A stretch of 34,285 nucleotides of DNA. Source: an uncultured beta proteobacterium. Its GTDB lineage: Bacteria > Pseudomonadota > Gammaproteobacteria > Burkholderiales > SG8-39. A program made the translations under genes and the position numbers. The stretch covers positions 1 through 34,285 of the forward strand of contig CAIOLO010000109.1 of assembly GCA_903859155.1 (NCBI GenBank), read 5' to 3'. Shown here in pieces: positions 1 to 12,007 of the stretch (position 1 is its first letter; every line of letters starts with the position of its first letter). A model generated the notes under the pieces. It saw only the letters and a program-made list of their open reading frames with translations. It did no database searches and had not been told where the DNA came from.

Positions 1-71
1 AACAGAACCGTGAAACGGGGCCGCGCCGATGATAGTGTGCATGCGTACGCGAAAGTAGGTCAGTGCCAGAC
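1..71 (+). rRNA. rrf: 5S ribosomal RNA, 3' part (5' end outside window)
   Basis: The first ~70 bases match the 3' two thirds of a proteobacterial 5S rRNA: the GAACCGTGAAAC block, CGCCGATGATAGTG, the GCGAAAGTAGGTC segment, and a closing GCCAGAC that would pair with the missing 5' end. A strong terminator follows within 15 bases, as expected at the end of an rRNA operon. The 16S and 23S genes would lie to the left of the window. The exact 3' end is estimated to within a few bases. Confidence 0.9.
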
Positions 72-82
72 AACCCTTTAGA

Positions 83-110
83 AAAGCCCTCACAAGAGGG
101 CTTTTTTTTT
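83..110 (+). terminator. Rho-independent terminator of the rRNA operon
   Basis: A perfect 6-bp stem, GCCCTC (86-91) with GAGGGC (96-101), closes a 4-base ACAA loop. The flanking A and T runs extend the stem, and a run of nine T follows. It sits directly after the 5S rRNA. Confidence 0.93.
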
Positions 111-211
111 AACCTCTTAACCTGTCAAACACAATCGCGATCAATCTTCAGTCAGCTATTTTGCCGTATTGATCCGCTGGCCCTTCCCCTGCCAGCCCGG
201 CATTCAGTACG

Positions 212-1195
212 TTAGTCGAGATTGAGGATCATGCGGGTACCGTTGTTTCCGGCCTCCACCGCTTCGTGGCATTTCGCGATCTGGTCCAGCGAGAACTCGC
301 GCACTGGAAGATGCTTGAGTTTGCCTGCCGTTTGCAGTGCAGTGAAATCGGCGATAGCACGGGTATAGGCCTCGGGCGGAAATTCGTACATGTATATGAA
401 GCGGATGGTAGGCTGGTTCTGAATCCCCCAGCTCGCCGAGATCGTGCCCTCAGCACCGCCGGCGCCATAGACGATCACCGTGCCGTTTTTGGCAAGCATC
501 TGCGGGTATAGATTCGCGTTTTTCGCGAAAAACGGCTCGAGAATCAGGTCAGCTCCGTTCCCGCCGCTCAATGCACCAATGCGCGCGCCGACATCCTCGG
601 CGCGGAAATCCACGACTTCGTCGGCGCCCGCCGCCCTTGCCAGCACGCCCTTTGCCGCGCTGCCAACCGTAGCGATCACCCGAGCCCCGCGGGCCTTGGC
701 TATCTGTATGCAGTAGTACCCGACAGCGCCGGTGCCGCCGCCGACGAGAACTGTTTTGCCTTCTAGGGGACCGTCCGCGTTCACGGCGTAATGCGCGGTC
801 AACCACGGCACTCCCAGCGAGGCGCCGATGTTGAAGCTGCAATTGTCTGGCAGGCACGGGGCACGCTCTGACGGGACAACGCAATATTCCGCTGCGGTAC
901 CGAATGGCCGCTGCCATTGCGCCATGTATATCCACACCCGCTCGCCAATCCGCTTGGCCGGCACGCCGGCGCCGACGGCATCGATCACGCCCGCGCCGTC
1001 CTGGTGTGGAGTGATGATCGGGTAGGGCAGGCCGCGACGACGCAGGCCGCTGCGCGTGTAGGTGTCGGTGGGATTGGCTCCGGAGGCGTACACGCGCACC
1101 CGTACCTCGCCCGCCTCGGGCATCGGATCGGGCATCTCGCCCACCTGAAACACGTCTTTGGGGGCGCCCTGCGTCGCACACCATGCTGTTTTCAT
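212..1195 (-). CDS. MDR-family NAD(P)H:quinone oxidoreductase / zinc-less alcohol dehydrogenase
   Basis: A 327-residue medium-chain dehydrogenase/reductase, close to the usual length for quinone oxidoreductases. The N-terminal GroES-like domain carries SGANPTDTYTRSG and PHQDGAGVI. The central Rossmann fold carries the nucleotide motif VGGGTGAVGYYCIQIAKARGA, followed by AGADEVVDF. The cysteine cluster of the structural zinc lobe of classical alcohol dehydrogenases is not apparent, which fits the zinc-independent quinone-reductase branch that transfers hydride from NADPH to quinones or enones. The ATG at 1195 is preceded by AAGGA at good spacing. It is divergent from the Bug-type binding protein gene, with about 120 bp between them. 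The physiological substrate cannot be read from the sequence. Confidence 0.88.
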   Translation of the reverse strand: MKTAWCATQGAPKDVFQVGEMPDPMPEAGEVRVRVYASGANPTDTYTRSGLRRRGLPYPIITPHQDGAGVIDAVGAGVPAKRIGERVWIYMAQWQRPFGTAAEYCVVPSERAPCLPDNCSFNIGASLGVPWLTAHYAVNADGPLEGKTVLVGGGTGAVGYYCIQIAKARGARVIATVGSAAKGVLARAAGADEVVDFRAEDVGARIGALSGGNGADLILEPFFAKNANLYPQMLAKNGTVIVYGAGGAEGTISASWGIQNQPTIRFIYMYEFPPEAYTRAIADFTALQTAGKLKHLPVREFSLDQIAKCHEAVEAGNNGTRMILNLD

Positions 1196-1318
1196 TTTAC
1201 CGTCCTTGATTTGTTGGGCCAGATGTTATCAACAGCGGCGCGGCGAAGATAGTGCGTGACCCGAATCGATGCGGTACGCTTACGCACTGGTCTAGCCCCC
1301 AATCGATACAGGACGCAT

Positions 1319-2296
1319 ATGAATACTTCGAGAAAACTGCTGCTCAGCGCCTTTGCCGCGATTTGCGCGTTGGCCTCCGGTATCTGCGTCGCGCAAAGTT
1401 ACCCGCTCAAAGCGGTGCACATCATCATTCCCGTGCCCCCCGGCGGCCTGCAGGATTCGCTGGCGCGCGCCATGGCGCCCGAATTGACCAAACGCTGGGG
1501 CCAGGCCGTCCTGGTGGAAAACCGTTCAGGCGCCAACGGCATCATTGCGGCGGACTCGGTGGTCAAGGCGGCACCGGATGGTCACATGCTGTGGATGGGA
1601 ACCATGGTGCAGTTGAGCAATGACCTGCTCAATCGCAAAATGCCCTTCGATCCCATCAAGGACCTGGTACCGGTGATCGGACTGGTCGACGCGGGCAGCA
1701 TGTTCGTGAGCAGCATACAGTTCCCGGCGAGAAACCTGCAGGAATTGATCGCGGCCGCGCGCGCAAAACCCGGCGAAATCAACTACGGCAGTTTCGGTGT
1801 CGGCAGCCTGCCCCATATCGACACCGAGGCCCTGGCCACCCAGGCAGGCATCAAGGTTACGCATGTGCCCTACAAAGGGGGCGCTGAAATTCTGCAGGGA
1901 ATTCTCGGGGGGCAGGTGACTTTCGCGATCATGGGCATTACGGCGACCATTCCCCTGATCCGCCAGGGGCGCATCCGTGCCATCGCTTACGGAGGGCTGA
2001 AGCGCTCCAGCGGTTTTCCAGATGTGCCCACCATTTCCGAGGCGGGCCTCAAGGGATATACCTCCGGCGGATGGTTCGGCTGGTTTGCACCGGCGGCAAC
2101 CCCCGCCGCGGTTGTCAGCAAGATAGCCAGCGAAGCAGGGCAGGTGATTTCCGTGCCGGAGTTCCGCGACAAATTCGTGCACGCGGCGGGGCTTGAAGTA
2201 CTGAATCTTGCCCCGGGTCCTTTTGCAGAACAACTGCGCGCTGACCGCGAAAGCTATTCAGCGCGTCTCAAGGCGTTGAACGTCAAACTGGAATGA
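1319..2296 (+). CDS. Bug/TctC-family periplasmic solute-binding protein
   Basis: A 325-residue tripartite tricarboxylate receptor (Bug) protein. The ATG at 1319 is chosen over the upstream in-frame start (1256) because it opens a clean signal peptide: a basic MNTSRK segment, a hydrophobic stretch to about residue 24, then VAQSYP. Family hallmarks are the IIIPVPPGG phosphate-like loop near the mature N-terminus, RSGANGIIAAD, the PFDPIKDLVPV segment, the THVPYKGG motif and RIRAIAYGG. Such proteins capture carboxylates or aromatic acids in the periplasm. No TctA/TctB membrane subunits are present in this window, so this is an orphan receptor, which is common in Burkholderiales. The catabolic neighbours suggest an aromatic acid or derived carboxylate, but this is inference. 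Confidence 0.92.
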   Translation: MNTSRKLLLSAFAAICALASGICVAQSYPLKAVHIIIPVPPGGLQDSLARAMAPELTKRWGQAVLVENRSGANGIIAADSVVKAAPDGHMLWMGTMVQLSNDLLNRKMPFDPIKDLVPVIGLVDAGSMFVSSIQFPARNLQELIAAARAKPGEINYGSFGVGSLPHIDTEALATQAGIKVTHVPYKGGAEILQGILGGQVTFAIMGITATIPLIRQGRIRAIAYGGLKRSSGFPDVPTISEAGLKGYTSGGWFGWFAPAATPAAVVSKIASEAGQVISVPEFRDKFVHAAGLEVLNLAPGPFAEQLRADRESYSARLKALNVKLE

Positions 2297-2333
2297 GGCG
2301 ACGGTCAATGCCGGCTGTGTTCGGCAGACCAGG

Positions 2334-3320
2334 CTAGCTCCAGCGTGCAAAGCCAAGGCCGGTGCCGGTGCCGGCCCGCGTTCGATACGCCGGCGTGTAC
2401 GCCTCCCAACTGACGTTGAGATCGGTTGCAGCGCTGGCCACGACGATCCAGTTGCGGATCTCGGAACTGCCTGCTTTGAGCTTGCGAGGATCGAGATTGC
2501 CCAGGAAATCGAGGTCTTTGTTGCGCAGGGCCGCCATGATGTCGCGATCCATCTGCTCCTCAACCACAAAATGTGAAAGGCCTCCGGAGGCCATCAGACC
2601 GACCCGCAGATTGTCCGGATAAGAGGCGATCAGTTCGCGCAATGCCTTGCCGAATTTCACGCAGCGTTTCGGGGTGGGCGGGTTGGGCCAGTTGTAGGTA
2701 TTGAGGAATATCGGAACGACCGGAATGACCGCGCCCTTCAGATACCAGCGGTGCACGAAGGAGTAGGCGTGTCCCTCGGTCTGGCCTGGCGGGGTGGCGC
2801 TCACCGCGGCCACGTCAAACTCGCGCTCGATCAGGTTTTCAATGAAATGCAGTGCCAGGGCGCGATGGCAGGGGTAGTTCGCTTCGGTTTCATCTTCGAG
2901 GCGGCGCATTTGCGCGAGCTTGTACCATTCTTCCGGCGGCAGTTCCTGCTTGACAGCATTGCGGATGGAATCCCCGTAATACACGCCGATCGAAGGCATG
3001 TGCTCGTCCTTGAACATTTCGTATTGATCGTCGCCGACGATGACCAGCACATCCAGCTTGGCCGACTGCACATGCTCTTTCATGCGCAACATGGCCTCCT
3101 GCACTTCGTTGAAGCGCCGCGAAATGGCCTCCGCGGTAATCAACGCGTCCATGTTGCCCGGCGCGCGCGCCAGTACGTCCTCATAACTGATCTTTCTGCC
3201 CGCATCGTCAAAGTAGGGCATGCGCAGGTCGCTGACGCGGAACCTGGTCAGCCAGTCCTCCAATTGCGCTGCCAGCATGATGCTGTGGGAGGAGGCGAAT
3301 GCGGCAGATAACTGGGCCAT
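2334..3320 (-). CDS. Class III extradiol ring-cleavage dioxygenase, LigB-like subunit
   Basis: A 328-residue LigB-superfamily protein. This family opens catecholic rings with Fe(II) and O2; LigB is the catalytic subunit of protocatechuate 4,5-dioxygenase. Visible landmarks are SSHS (His12, equivalent to the LigB iron ligand His12), GDDQY (residues 96-100), EGHAYSF (His184), ASGGLSHF (His250, equivalent to the catalytic His195) and SSEIRNW (Glu287, equivalent to the iron ligand Glu242). The position of the third LigB ligand, His61, appears to hold Gln99 within GDDQ. No LigA-like small subunit gene is adjacent. PobA nearby makes protocatechuate, a possible substrate class, but specificity cannot be assigned. 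It is convergent with the Bug gene at 1319-2296. Confidence 0.85.
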   Translation of the reverse strand: MAQLSAAFASSHSIMLAAQLEDWLTRFRVSDLRMPYFDDAGRKISYEDVLARAPGNMDALITAEAISRRFNEVQEAMLRMKEHVQSAKLDVLVIVGDDQYEMFKDEHMPSIGVYYGDSIRNAVKQELPPEEWYKLAQMRRLEDETEANYPCHRALALHFIENLIEREFDVAAVSATPPGQTEGHAYSFVHRWYLKGAVIPVVPIFLNTYNWPNPPTPKRCVKFGKALRELIASYPDNLRVGLMASGGLSHFVVEEQMDRDIMAALRNKDLDFLGNLDPRKLKAGSSEIRNWIVVASAATDLNVSWEAYTPAYRTRAGTGTGLGFARWS

Positions 3321-3543
3321 GAGCTGGTACTCCTATGCTGGTGAATCAGAGTGAAGCGGCGCTGCTGACGCCAAAAATCAAGTCGGGCATTGTATAAGAT
3401 TCCCGCCGACCGGCCATGAAATACATCTATCGGCTGCGTGCGGTCCCGCGAACAGATTAGCTTTGAAAACAGCGGACTATCGCAATCGCGTATTATTCGA
3501 CTCTAAGCTGCCTGCAGCGCGGCAATTTAAGTGGAATTGGTTC

Positions 3544-4836
3544 ATGACGGAAGCCGGGTTTGAACTTGATCTGACGCTTCAGATCGGCAAGTACGAGGTG
3601 CAGAAGGCGCTCGGCAAAGGGGCTACCGGCACCGTATATCTTGCCGTTGACACCTTCACCGGCAGGGAGGTCGCGCTCAAGACCATTGAGCCCGAGGTCT
3701 TTCGCGATCCTGAATTCGGCGCGGTGCTGAAAACCCAGTTTCAAAATGAGGCATCGCTGGCAGGCAAGCTCAAGCATCCACATATCGTCACCATCTACGA
3801 TGCGGTGGTCCAGGAGGATTCGGGGCATATCGCCATGGAACTGGTCACCGGCGGCGATCTTTCCCAGCACGCCAGTCCGGACAATCTGCTCCCAATAGCA
3901 GACGTGCTGCAGATTGGTTTCAAGTGCTGCGGCGCTCTCGATTACGCATTTCGCGAAGGCATCGTTCATCGCGACATCAAGCCGGCCAACATCATGGTGG
4001 CCAACGGAACTAATGTGAAGATAGCGGATTTCGGCGCTGCCTTCCTGCGCAAGAGCCAGGCGGTGCAGAGCGTCGCCATGGGATCACCCTTCTACATGTC
4101 ACCGGAGCAGATCGACGGCAAGGAACTCACGCTGCATAGCGACATGTACGGGCTGGGCGTCGTGCTCTATGAACTCCTGACAGGCCATCGACCATTGCTG
4201 GCAAATGATATCGCCAGTCTGGTGCACAAGATCCGCAACGTCGAGCCGGTGCCGCCGAGCAGCCTGCGCAAGGACCTGCCCAAGGCATTCGACCAGGTCA
4301 TCCTTCGTGCTTTGGGCAAGAAGCCCGAGCACCGCTACCCGGCCTGGGCGGATTTTGCGCTGGAACTTTCGAACCTTGGGCCGCTGGTGCTGCCACCGGA
4401 GGCCATTGCCGACAGCGAAAAATTCGTCACGCTGAAAAAAGTGGAAATGCTCGCCGAACTATCCGATGCGGAACTCTGGGAATTGGCCAATGCCGGGCAA
4501 TGGTCGCGCGTGGGCCGGGGCCATGTGCTGATCCGGGAAAACGACACCGGCGCGAGCTTCTTTTTTCTTGCAAAAGGGCAGGTCAAGGTTGTCCGCAACG
4601 GACGCCTGCTCAACATGGTCGGTGAGTCAGAGTGCTTCGGCGAAATGGCCTACATCAGCGGCGGCAAGGTACCTCGCCACGCCAGTGTGGAGTCCATGTC
4701 GGATCTGCTGCTCGCCGAATTCGAACCGGCCACGCTGGATACCATGAGCATGGGCGCCCAATTGCAACTGACGCGCGCCCTGGTTCGCAATCTGGCCGAC
4801 CGGTTGCAACTGGCCAATTCGCGCCTGACCGGTTGA
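3544..4836 (+). CDS. Ser/Thr protein kinase with C-terminal cyclic-nucleotide-binding domain
   Basis: A Hanks-type kinase of about 430 residues. The ATG at 3544 is preferred to an upstream in-frame TTG (3463) because the kinase domain begins soon after it. Kinase motifs in order: glycine loop LGKGATGTVYLAV (24-35), VALK with Lys46, the catalytic loop HRDIKPANIM with Asp144, DFG at 162-164 and SPFYMSPEQ. The C-terminal ~125 residues (about 305-430) look like a CNB/cNMP domain: ASFFFLAKGQVKVV, GESECFGEMAYISGG and a hydrophobic helix ending RNLADRLQ. The CNB segment suggests control by a small ligand or by effector interaction. No transmembrane segment is seen, so it is probably cytosolic. It stands alone between catabolic genes. 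Confidence 0.93.
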   Translation: MTEAGFELDLTLQIGKYEVQKALGKGATGTVYLAVDTFTGREVALKTIEPEVFRDPEFGAVLKTQFQNEASLAGKLKHPHIVTIYDAVVQEDSGHIAMELVTGGDLSQHASPDNLLPIADVLQIGFKCCGALDYAFREGIVHRDIKPANIMVANGTNVKIADFGAAFLRKSQAVQSVAMGSPFYMSPEQIDGKELTLHSDMYGLGVVLYELLTGHRPLLANDIASLVHKIRNVEPVPPSSLRKDLPKAFDQVILRALGKKPEHRYPAWADFALELSNLGPLVLPPEAIADSEKFVTLKKVEMLAELSDAELWELANAGQWSRVGRGHVLIRENDTGASFFFLAKGQVKVVRNGRLLNMVGESECFGEMAYISGGKVPRHASVESMSDLLLAEFEPATLDTMSMGAQLQLTRALVRNLADRLQLANSRLTG

Positions 4837-4857
4837 CCCGCCGGGGACGAGCAGGCC

Positions 4858-8009
<3,152 letters not shown>

Positions 8010-8022
8010 CCGGTCCCGGCAA

Positions 8023-8047
8023 GCGGGCCTCGCCGAGCGAGGCCCGC
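8023..8047. terminator. Perfect 11-bp hairpin between convergent genes
   Basis: GCGGGCCTCGC (8023-8033) and its exact complement (8037-8047) enclose a 3-base CGA loop, 13 bases after the stop of the ThDP enzyme and just before the end of the convergent Bug gene. It lacks a T-run, so it is either a weak bidirectional terminator or an mRNA 3'-end stabiliser. Confidence 0.6.
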
Positions 8048-8069
8048 CGTACCATGGAGACTGAGGCCA

Positions 8070-9059
8070 CTACTGCGGTTCCACGCCAACTTCCCTGGCA
8101 ATCTGAACCCAGCGTGCCTGCTCGGTGCGTATGAATTCCTGCAGCGATTGCAGCGTGCCGGCGCCGCTCGTGGAGAAGCCGAAATTGCGCAGCCGCTCGA
8201 TGATTTCGGGTTCTTTGAGGTAGGCATCCACCTCGTGGTTCAGCCGCTGCGTGATATCCCCCGGTGTGCCGGCGGGCGCGGCAAGCATGAACCAGCCACC
8301 AATCTGGAATCCGGGCAGGGTCTCGGCAACGGTGGGGATATTCTCCATACCTGGAAAGCGCCTGGCCGATGTGATCGCCAGGGTACGCAGCTTTCCTGAG
8401 GAGGCAAACGGCGCGATGGCGATGGGGGAGATGAGAATCATCTCGACCCGACCGCCGGCGGTGTCCTGTATCGAAGGTGGAATCGTCTTGTAGGGCACAT
8501 GCACCACATCAATACCCGCGGACTTGTTGAGCCATTTGCCGATGATGCCGGCAAGGCCGGCGTCGGCCGCAAAGGACAATTTGCCGGGACGCGCCCTGGC
8601 CAGCGCGAGCCATTCGCCGAAGGTCTTCGCCGGGACATCCGGATGCACCGCCACCACATAGGGTCCGTTATCCACCAGCCCGGCGACCGGGACGAAATCC
8701 TTGACAGGATCGTAGGGCAGGGACTTGAACATCACCTGGTTCGATGCCATCGCCGAAGCGCTGCCCATGAAAAGCGTATAGCCGTCGGGCGGCGCCTTGG
8801 CCACCTGCTGTGCGCCCACCAGTCCTGCACCGGCGATATTGTTTTCCACCAGCAACTGCTGGCCGAGGCGGCGCGAGAGGCGCTCGGCCACCAGGCGCGC
8901 CACTACATCGGGCGAGGAACCAGCGCCATTGGGCACGATGAATCTTATCGACTTGACCGGATAGGCCTGCCCGCTGGCCGCGCTGCACAGCGCACAGAAA
9001 ATTCCAAGGGCCAGCAATTTTGCGAGTGCCTTCATGCGCGGCTCGGTTATCCGAATCAT
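8070..9059 (-). CDS. Bug/TctC-family periplasmic solute-binding protein
   Basis: A 329-residue tripartite tricarboxylate receptor with a signal peptide (hydrophobic segment around residues 10-30, then SGQAYP). Family motifs include IRFIVPNGAGSSPDVVARLVAE, APPDGYTLFMG, PYDPVKDFVPVAGL, VVHVPYKT and KLRTLAITS. The ATG at 9059 overlaps the TGA of the upstream amidohydrolase as ATGA, implying translational coupling and supporting this start. A second in-frame ATG at 9035 would give a slightly shorter signal peptide and cannot be excluded. Third gene of a minus-strand operon: Bug (10163-11140), amidohydrolase, then this gene. No TctAB permease is nearby. Confidence 0.92.
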   Translation of the reverse strand: MIRITEPRMKALAKLLALGIFCALCSAASGQAYPVKSIRFIVPNGAGSSPDVVARLVAERLSRRLGQQLLVENNIAGAGLVGAQQVAKAPPDGYTLFMGSASAMASNQVMFKSLPYDPVKDFVPVAGLVDNGPYVVAVHPDVPAKTFGEWLALARARPGKLSFAADAGLAGIIGKWLNKSAGIDVVHVPYKTIPPSIQDTAGGRVEMILISPIAIAPFASSGKLRTLAITSARRFPGMENIPTVAETLPGFQIGGWFMLAAPAGTPGDITQRLNHEVDAYLKEPEIIERLRNFGFSTSGAGTLQSLQEFIRTEQARWVQIAREVGVEPQ

Positions 9060-10150
9060 GCTTTCAGTTGCGGCATCAGGCGCAGGCAGTTGCCATATTC
9101 GATGGCACGCAGATCCGCAGGTTTAAATTTCCAGGCTTCGAGCCCTTCGACACACTCCATAGCAGGCCGGTAGGGGTAGTCGGAGCCAAACAGCACTTGC
9201 GACATCGGAATCATTTTCAACAGCGCGGCCAATTGCATTGGCGTCGTGCCTTGCGCTGTCTCGTAGTAGAAACGTTTCATTTCGTACATTGAGCCTTGCG
9301 GCAGCACTGCCTTGACCTTGTCGCGCATGAACTCTTCCTGGCGCTCGAAGCGGCTGAACAGGAATGGCATGGTTCCACCGCTGTGCGACCAGATCCAGCT
9401 AATATCGGGAAAGCGGTTGGCGGCACCGCTGAACAGCAGACTGGCCAGGGTGCGCGTGGTGTCCGTGGCATATTCAATCGTCGAAGGATTGATGCCTGGC
9501 TGCAATGCGCTGCAGCAGGCCGGGTTGGTGGGATGCACGTAGACCACGGTTTTGCGGCGGTTCAGCTCGCTCAAGACCGGTGTGAACGAGGCGTCGCCAA
9601 GCCATTTGTTGCCATAACTGGTGAACATGCCCACGCCATCGGCCTTCAACACGTCCATGCCATATTCAATTTCCTTCAGGCTGCCTTCGGCATCGGGCAT
9701 GGGCAGCGTGGTGAAAATGCCGAAGCGGGTTGGATGCGTCGAACGGATCTTCGCCGCGTAGTCGTTGACTTCGCGCGCCAGCGAACGCGCCTGCTGGTTG
9801 TCCTTGAACCAGGTGCCCGGTTGTATCAGCGACAGAACGGATTTCTGCACTCCCCCCAATTCCATGTCCGCCAGCGTTCCATCCAGCGACCAGGGCGCAC
9901 CACCACCCTGATTTGCCGCTCGCGCCTGTGCGACCCAGTTGGGAGGCGCGAAATGATGGTGCACGTCGATGCGGCGTGGCGTCACGATCCGTGATCCCGC
10001 CTTGCCGGTTTGCGCCAGCGCAGCGCTGCCGGCGAACATGGATGCGGCTCCGATGCCGCCCACCTGCCCCAGAAAGCGGCGTTTGCGCGGGCAACAGCCG
10101 CAGCCATCCTGTGAATCCGACTGCAAACCGGCAAGCTGTTCGTTTTTCAT
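9056..10150 (-). CDS. Tat-exported amidohydrolase (ACMSD/amidohydrolase-2 family)
   Basis: A 364-residue metal-dependent hydrolase or decarboxylase. The N-terminus carries a probable Tat signal (CCPRKRRFLGQVGG, then a hydrophobic run to SAALAQ at about residue 47), so the enzyme is likely periplasmic. The TIM-barrel core has the metal motif RIDVHHHF (about 60-67), VVYVHPTNP (metal His), IWSHSGGTMPFL and LFGSDYPYRP with the conserved Asp. The family includes ACMSD and resorcylate-type decarboxylases, which act on aromatic or ring-cleavage acids. It lies 12 bp after one Bug gene and overlaps the next by 4 bp, forming an operon with two binding proteins. Periplasmic processing of a substrate delivered to the receptors is possible but unproven. 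Confidence 0.9.
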   Translation of the reverse strand: MKNEQLAGLQSDSQDGCGCCPRKRRFLGQVGGIGAASMFAGSAALAQTGKAGSRIVTPRRIDVHHHFAPPNWVAQARAANQGGGAPWSLDGTLADMELGGVQKSVLSLIQPGTWFKDNQQARSLAREVNDYAAKIRSTHPTRFGIFTTLPMPDAEGSLKEIEYGMDVLKADGVGMFTSYGNKWLGDASFTPVLSELNRRKTVVYVHPTNPACCSALQPGINPSTIEYATDTTRTLASLLFSGAANRFPDISWIWSHSGGTMPFLFSRFERQEEFMRDKVKAVLPQGSMYEMKRFYYETAQGTTPMQLAALLKMIPMSQVLFGSDYPYRPAMECVEGLEAWKFKPADLRAIEYGNCLRLMPQLKA

Positions 10151-10162
10151 GGTTCCCTCGGC

Positions 10163-11140
10163 TCAGTCGTATTTCAGATTGGCGATCTTGGCCAGTTCCG
10201 CACCCAGTTTGCGCTTCACCTGCATGATGGCAACCAGGTCTTCGGGTGTTCCACCGGTCGGCGTCAATGCGTTGCCATAGAGGAATTTTCCGGCAAAAGC
10301 GCTGTCCGTGAGGAGTTTGTTGATTTCAAGATTCCAGCGGCGCGCGATCTCGACGGGCGCTCCGGGTGGCAGCACGATGGCCAGCCAGTTGCGGAAATCC
10401 AGATCGAAACCCTGGTCGGAATAGCTGGCGGTGTCGCCGGCGAAGCTCGAGCGGCGCTTGCCGGTGATGACGGCGATGGGTTTCACCCGGCCATCCTTGA
10501 CGAAGCCGGGTACCGCCGCCGGCGCCAGATTGGTGACGTCGATTTCACCCGCTGCCATGGCCGCCTGCAGTTGCGCCGGGCTCTTGTAGGGAATGTGATT
10601 GAACTTCGCGCCGGTCCTGGCCTGGATCCACTCCATGATCAGGTGCATCGTGGAACCCGCGCCGGAGGAGCCCCAGGCAATCTGTCCCGGCCTCGCCTTG
10701 GCGTACTCGACCAGCTCTTTGAGAGAGTTCACCGGTAGCGAGGCTTTTGCGACGGTCTGCACTTCGAGATCGGCAAGATGCGCAACCGGGACAAAGGCGA
10801 GGGGATCGTAGGGAATCTTCGAATAGGCGAACGGATTCAGCGTCATGATGTTGCCGTCGGTCATGCAGATGGTATAGCCGTCGGCCGGCGCGCGCATGCA
10901 CTCTTCCATTCCGATGGTGCCGTTGGCGCCGGCGCGGTTGTCGGCGACGACAGGCTGTCCCCATGCCTGGCTGACGCCCTGTGCCACTGCGCGTCCGACG
11001 ATGTCGGTGAGGGATCCCGCGCCTATCGGCACGATCATCCTGATGGGCTTGCCCGGATAGGACTGCGCCAGTACCCCCGGTCCCGACAACAACGATGCGC
11101 AGAAAAGCAGCAGCGACGAAACGCGAACGACCTTGATCAT
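10163..11140 (-). CDS. Bug/TctC-family periplasmic solute-binding protein
   Basis: A 325-residue receptor. The real start is the ATG at 11140 (MIKVVRVSSLLLF), which opens a signal peptide ending near VLAQSYP and is preceded by a G-rich ribosome site (GGGGGG). The open frame runs much further upstream, but that part is antisense to the SDR and flavin genes and is not coding. Motifs: IRMIVPIGAGS, VADNRAGANGTIGM, APADGYTICMTDG, PYDPLAFVPVAHL, FNHIPYKSP and RVKPIAVITGK. First gene of the minus-strand operon with the Tat amidohydrolase and a second Bug protein. Confidence 0.92.
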   Translation of the reverse strand: MIKVVRVSSLLLFCASLLSGPGVLAQSYPGKPIRMIVPIGAGSLTDIVGRAVAQGVSQAWGQPVVADNRAGANGTIGMEECMRAPADGYTICMTDGNIMTLNPFAYSKIPYDPLAFVPVAHLADLEVQTVAKASLPVNSLKELVEYAKARPGQIAWGSSGAGSTMHLIMEWIQARTGAKFNHIPYKSPAQLQAAMAAGEIDVTNLAPAAVPGFVKDGRVKPIAVITGKRRSSFAGDTASYSDQGFDLDFRNWLAIVLPPGAPVEIARRWNLEINKLLTDSAFAGKFLYGNALTPTGGTPEDLVAIMQVKRKLGAELAKIANLKYD

Positions 11141-11229
11141 GATTCCCCCCCAGGATGAATGCGGTTGAACGAGCGCACGGCATCTTGCCATAAACGGAAT
11201 CGCGCCGTGGCCTGGCCGGCGCGAAGCGC

Positions 11230-11805
11230 CTATTCCTGCAGCACCTTTTCGATGCGCTTGTCGGGAACCAGCCACATCAGTGCAACCAATACATACAGTG
11301 AGATGGCAAGCCACCTGTTGTAAAACGACAGGGGAATCGCGGCGGCACAAAACAGGACCGACACCTTGCCCTTGATATCCTTCCCGATCGCCGTGGCCAG
11401 GGCCGAGTCCTTGCCATGATGCCGGATCAGATAGCGGCTGAGGATGAAATAGGCGACCCCCGCCATCAACAGCACCACGCCGTACACTGCAACCGGCAGC
11501 GCCGCAAAATGGTTCTCTCCCATCCATCCGGTCACGAACGGAACCAGCGACAGCCAGAACAGCAGGTGCAGATTTGCCCAGAGGATCGCGCCATTGACGC
11601 GCTTGACCGCGTGAAACATGTGGTGGTGATTGTTCCAGTAGATGCCGACAAAGACGAAGCTGAGCACATAACCGAAAAAAATCGGGATCAACGGCGCCAG
11701 CGCGTTCGATTCTTCGCCGTGTGGCGCCTTGAGTTCCAGCACCATGATGGTGATGATGATGGCGATCACCCCGTCGCTGAATGCCTCCAGCCTGCCTTTG
11801 CCCAT
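11230..11805 (-). CDS. TMEM175-like (DUF1211) integral membrane potassium channel homologue
   Basis: An integral membrane protein of about 191 residues. The first helix carries the family signature RLEAFSDGVIAIIITIMVLEL, whose FSDG is the selectivity-filter helix signature of TMEM175 proteins, followed by further hydrophobic helices (IFFGYVLSFVFVGIYW, LHLLFWLSLVPFV, VYGVVLLMAGVAYF). A HHHMFH cluster lies after helix 2. The ATG at 11805 is preferred to the upstream frame start (11877) because it has a GGGGG ribosome site and matches the family N-terminus. Bacterial homologues form tetrameric K+-permeable channels. It is divergent from the SDR gene. The link to the catabolic genes is probably only positional. 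Confidence 0.88.
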   Translation of the reverse strand: MGKGRLEAFSDGVIAIIITIMVLELKAPHGEESNALAPLIPIFFGYVLSFVFVGIYWNNHHHMFHAVKRVNGAILWANLHLLFWLSLVPFVTGWMGENHFAALPVAVYGVVLLMAGVAYFILSRYLIRHHGKDSALATAIGKDIKGKVSVLFCAAAIPLSFYNRWLAISLYVLVALMWLVPDKRIEKVLQE

Positions 11806-12007
11806 TTCTACCCCCGTCGAATTGGTTGCGCGAATTATCTCCCAGTTGCAGTCGGTGTCGCCTGGCGAATGCGCCAATTCGAGGCATTGCCCGACGCACC
11901 GAATTCCGCAAATTTATCTGCCGGATCGCTGTGCGAAACCCGCTTCTGTGGTAAATCTGCAACCCGCATTGGCAATCGAAATTTCGAAAAAGGGGAAAAA
12001 TTTGGAC

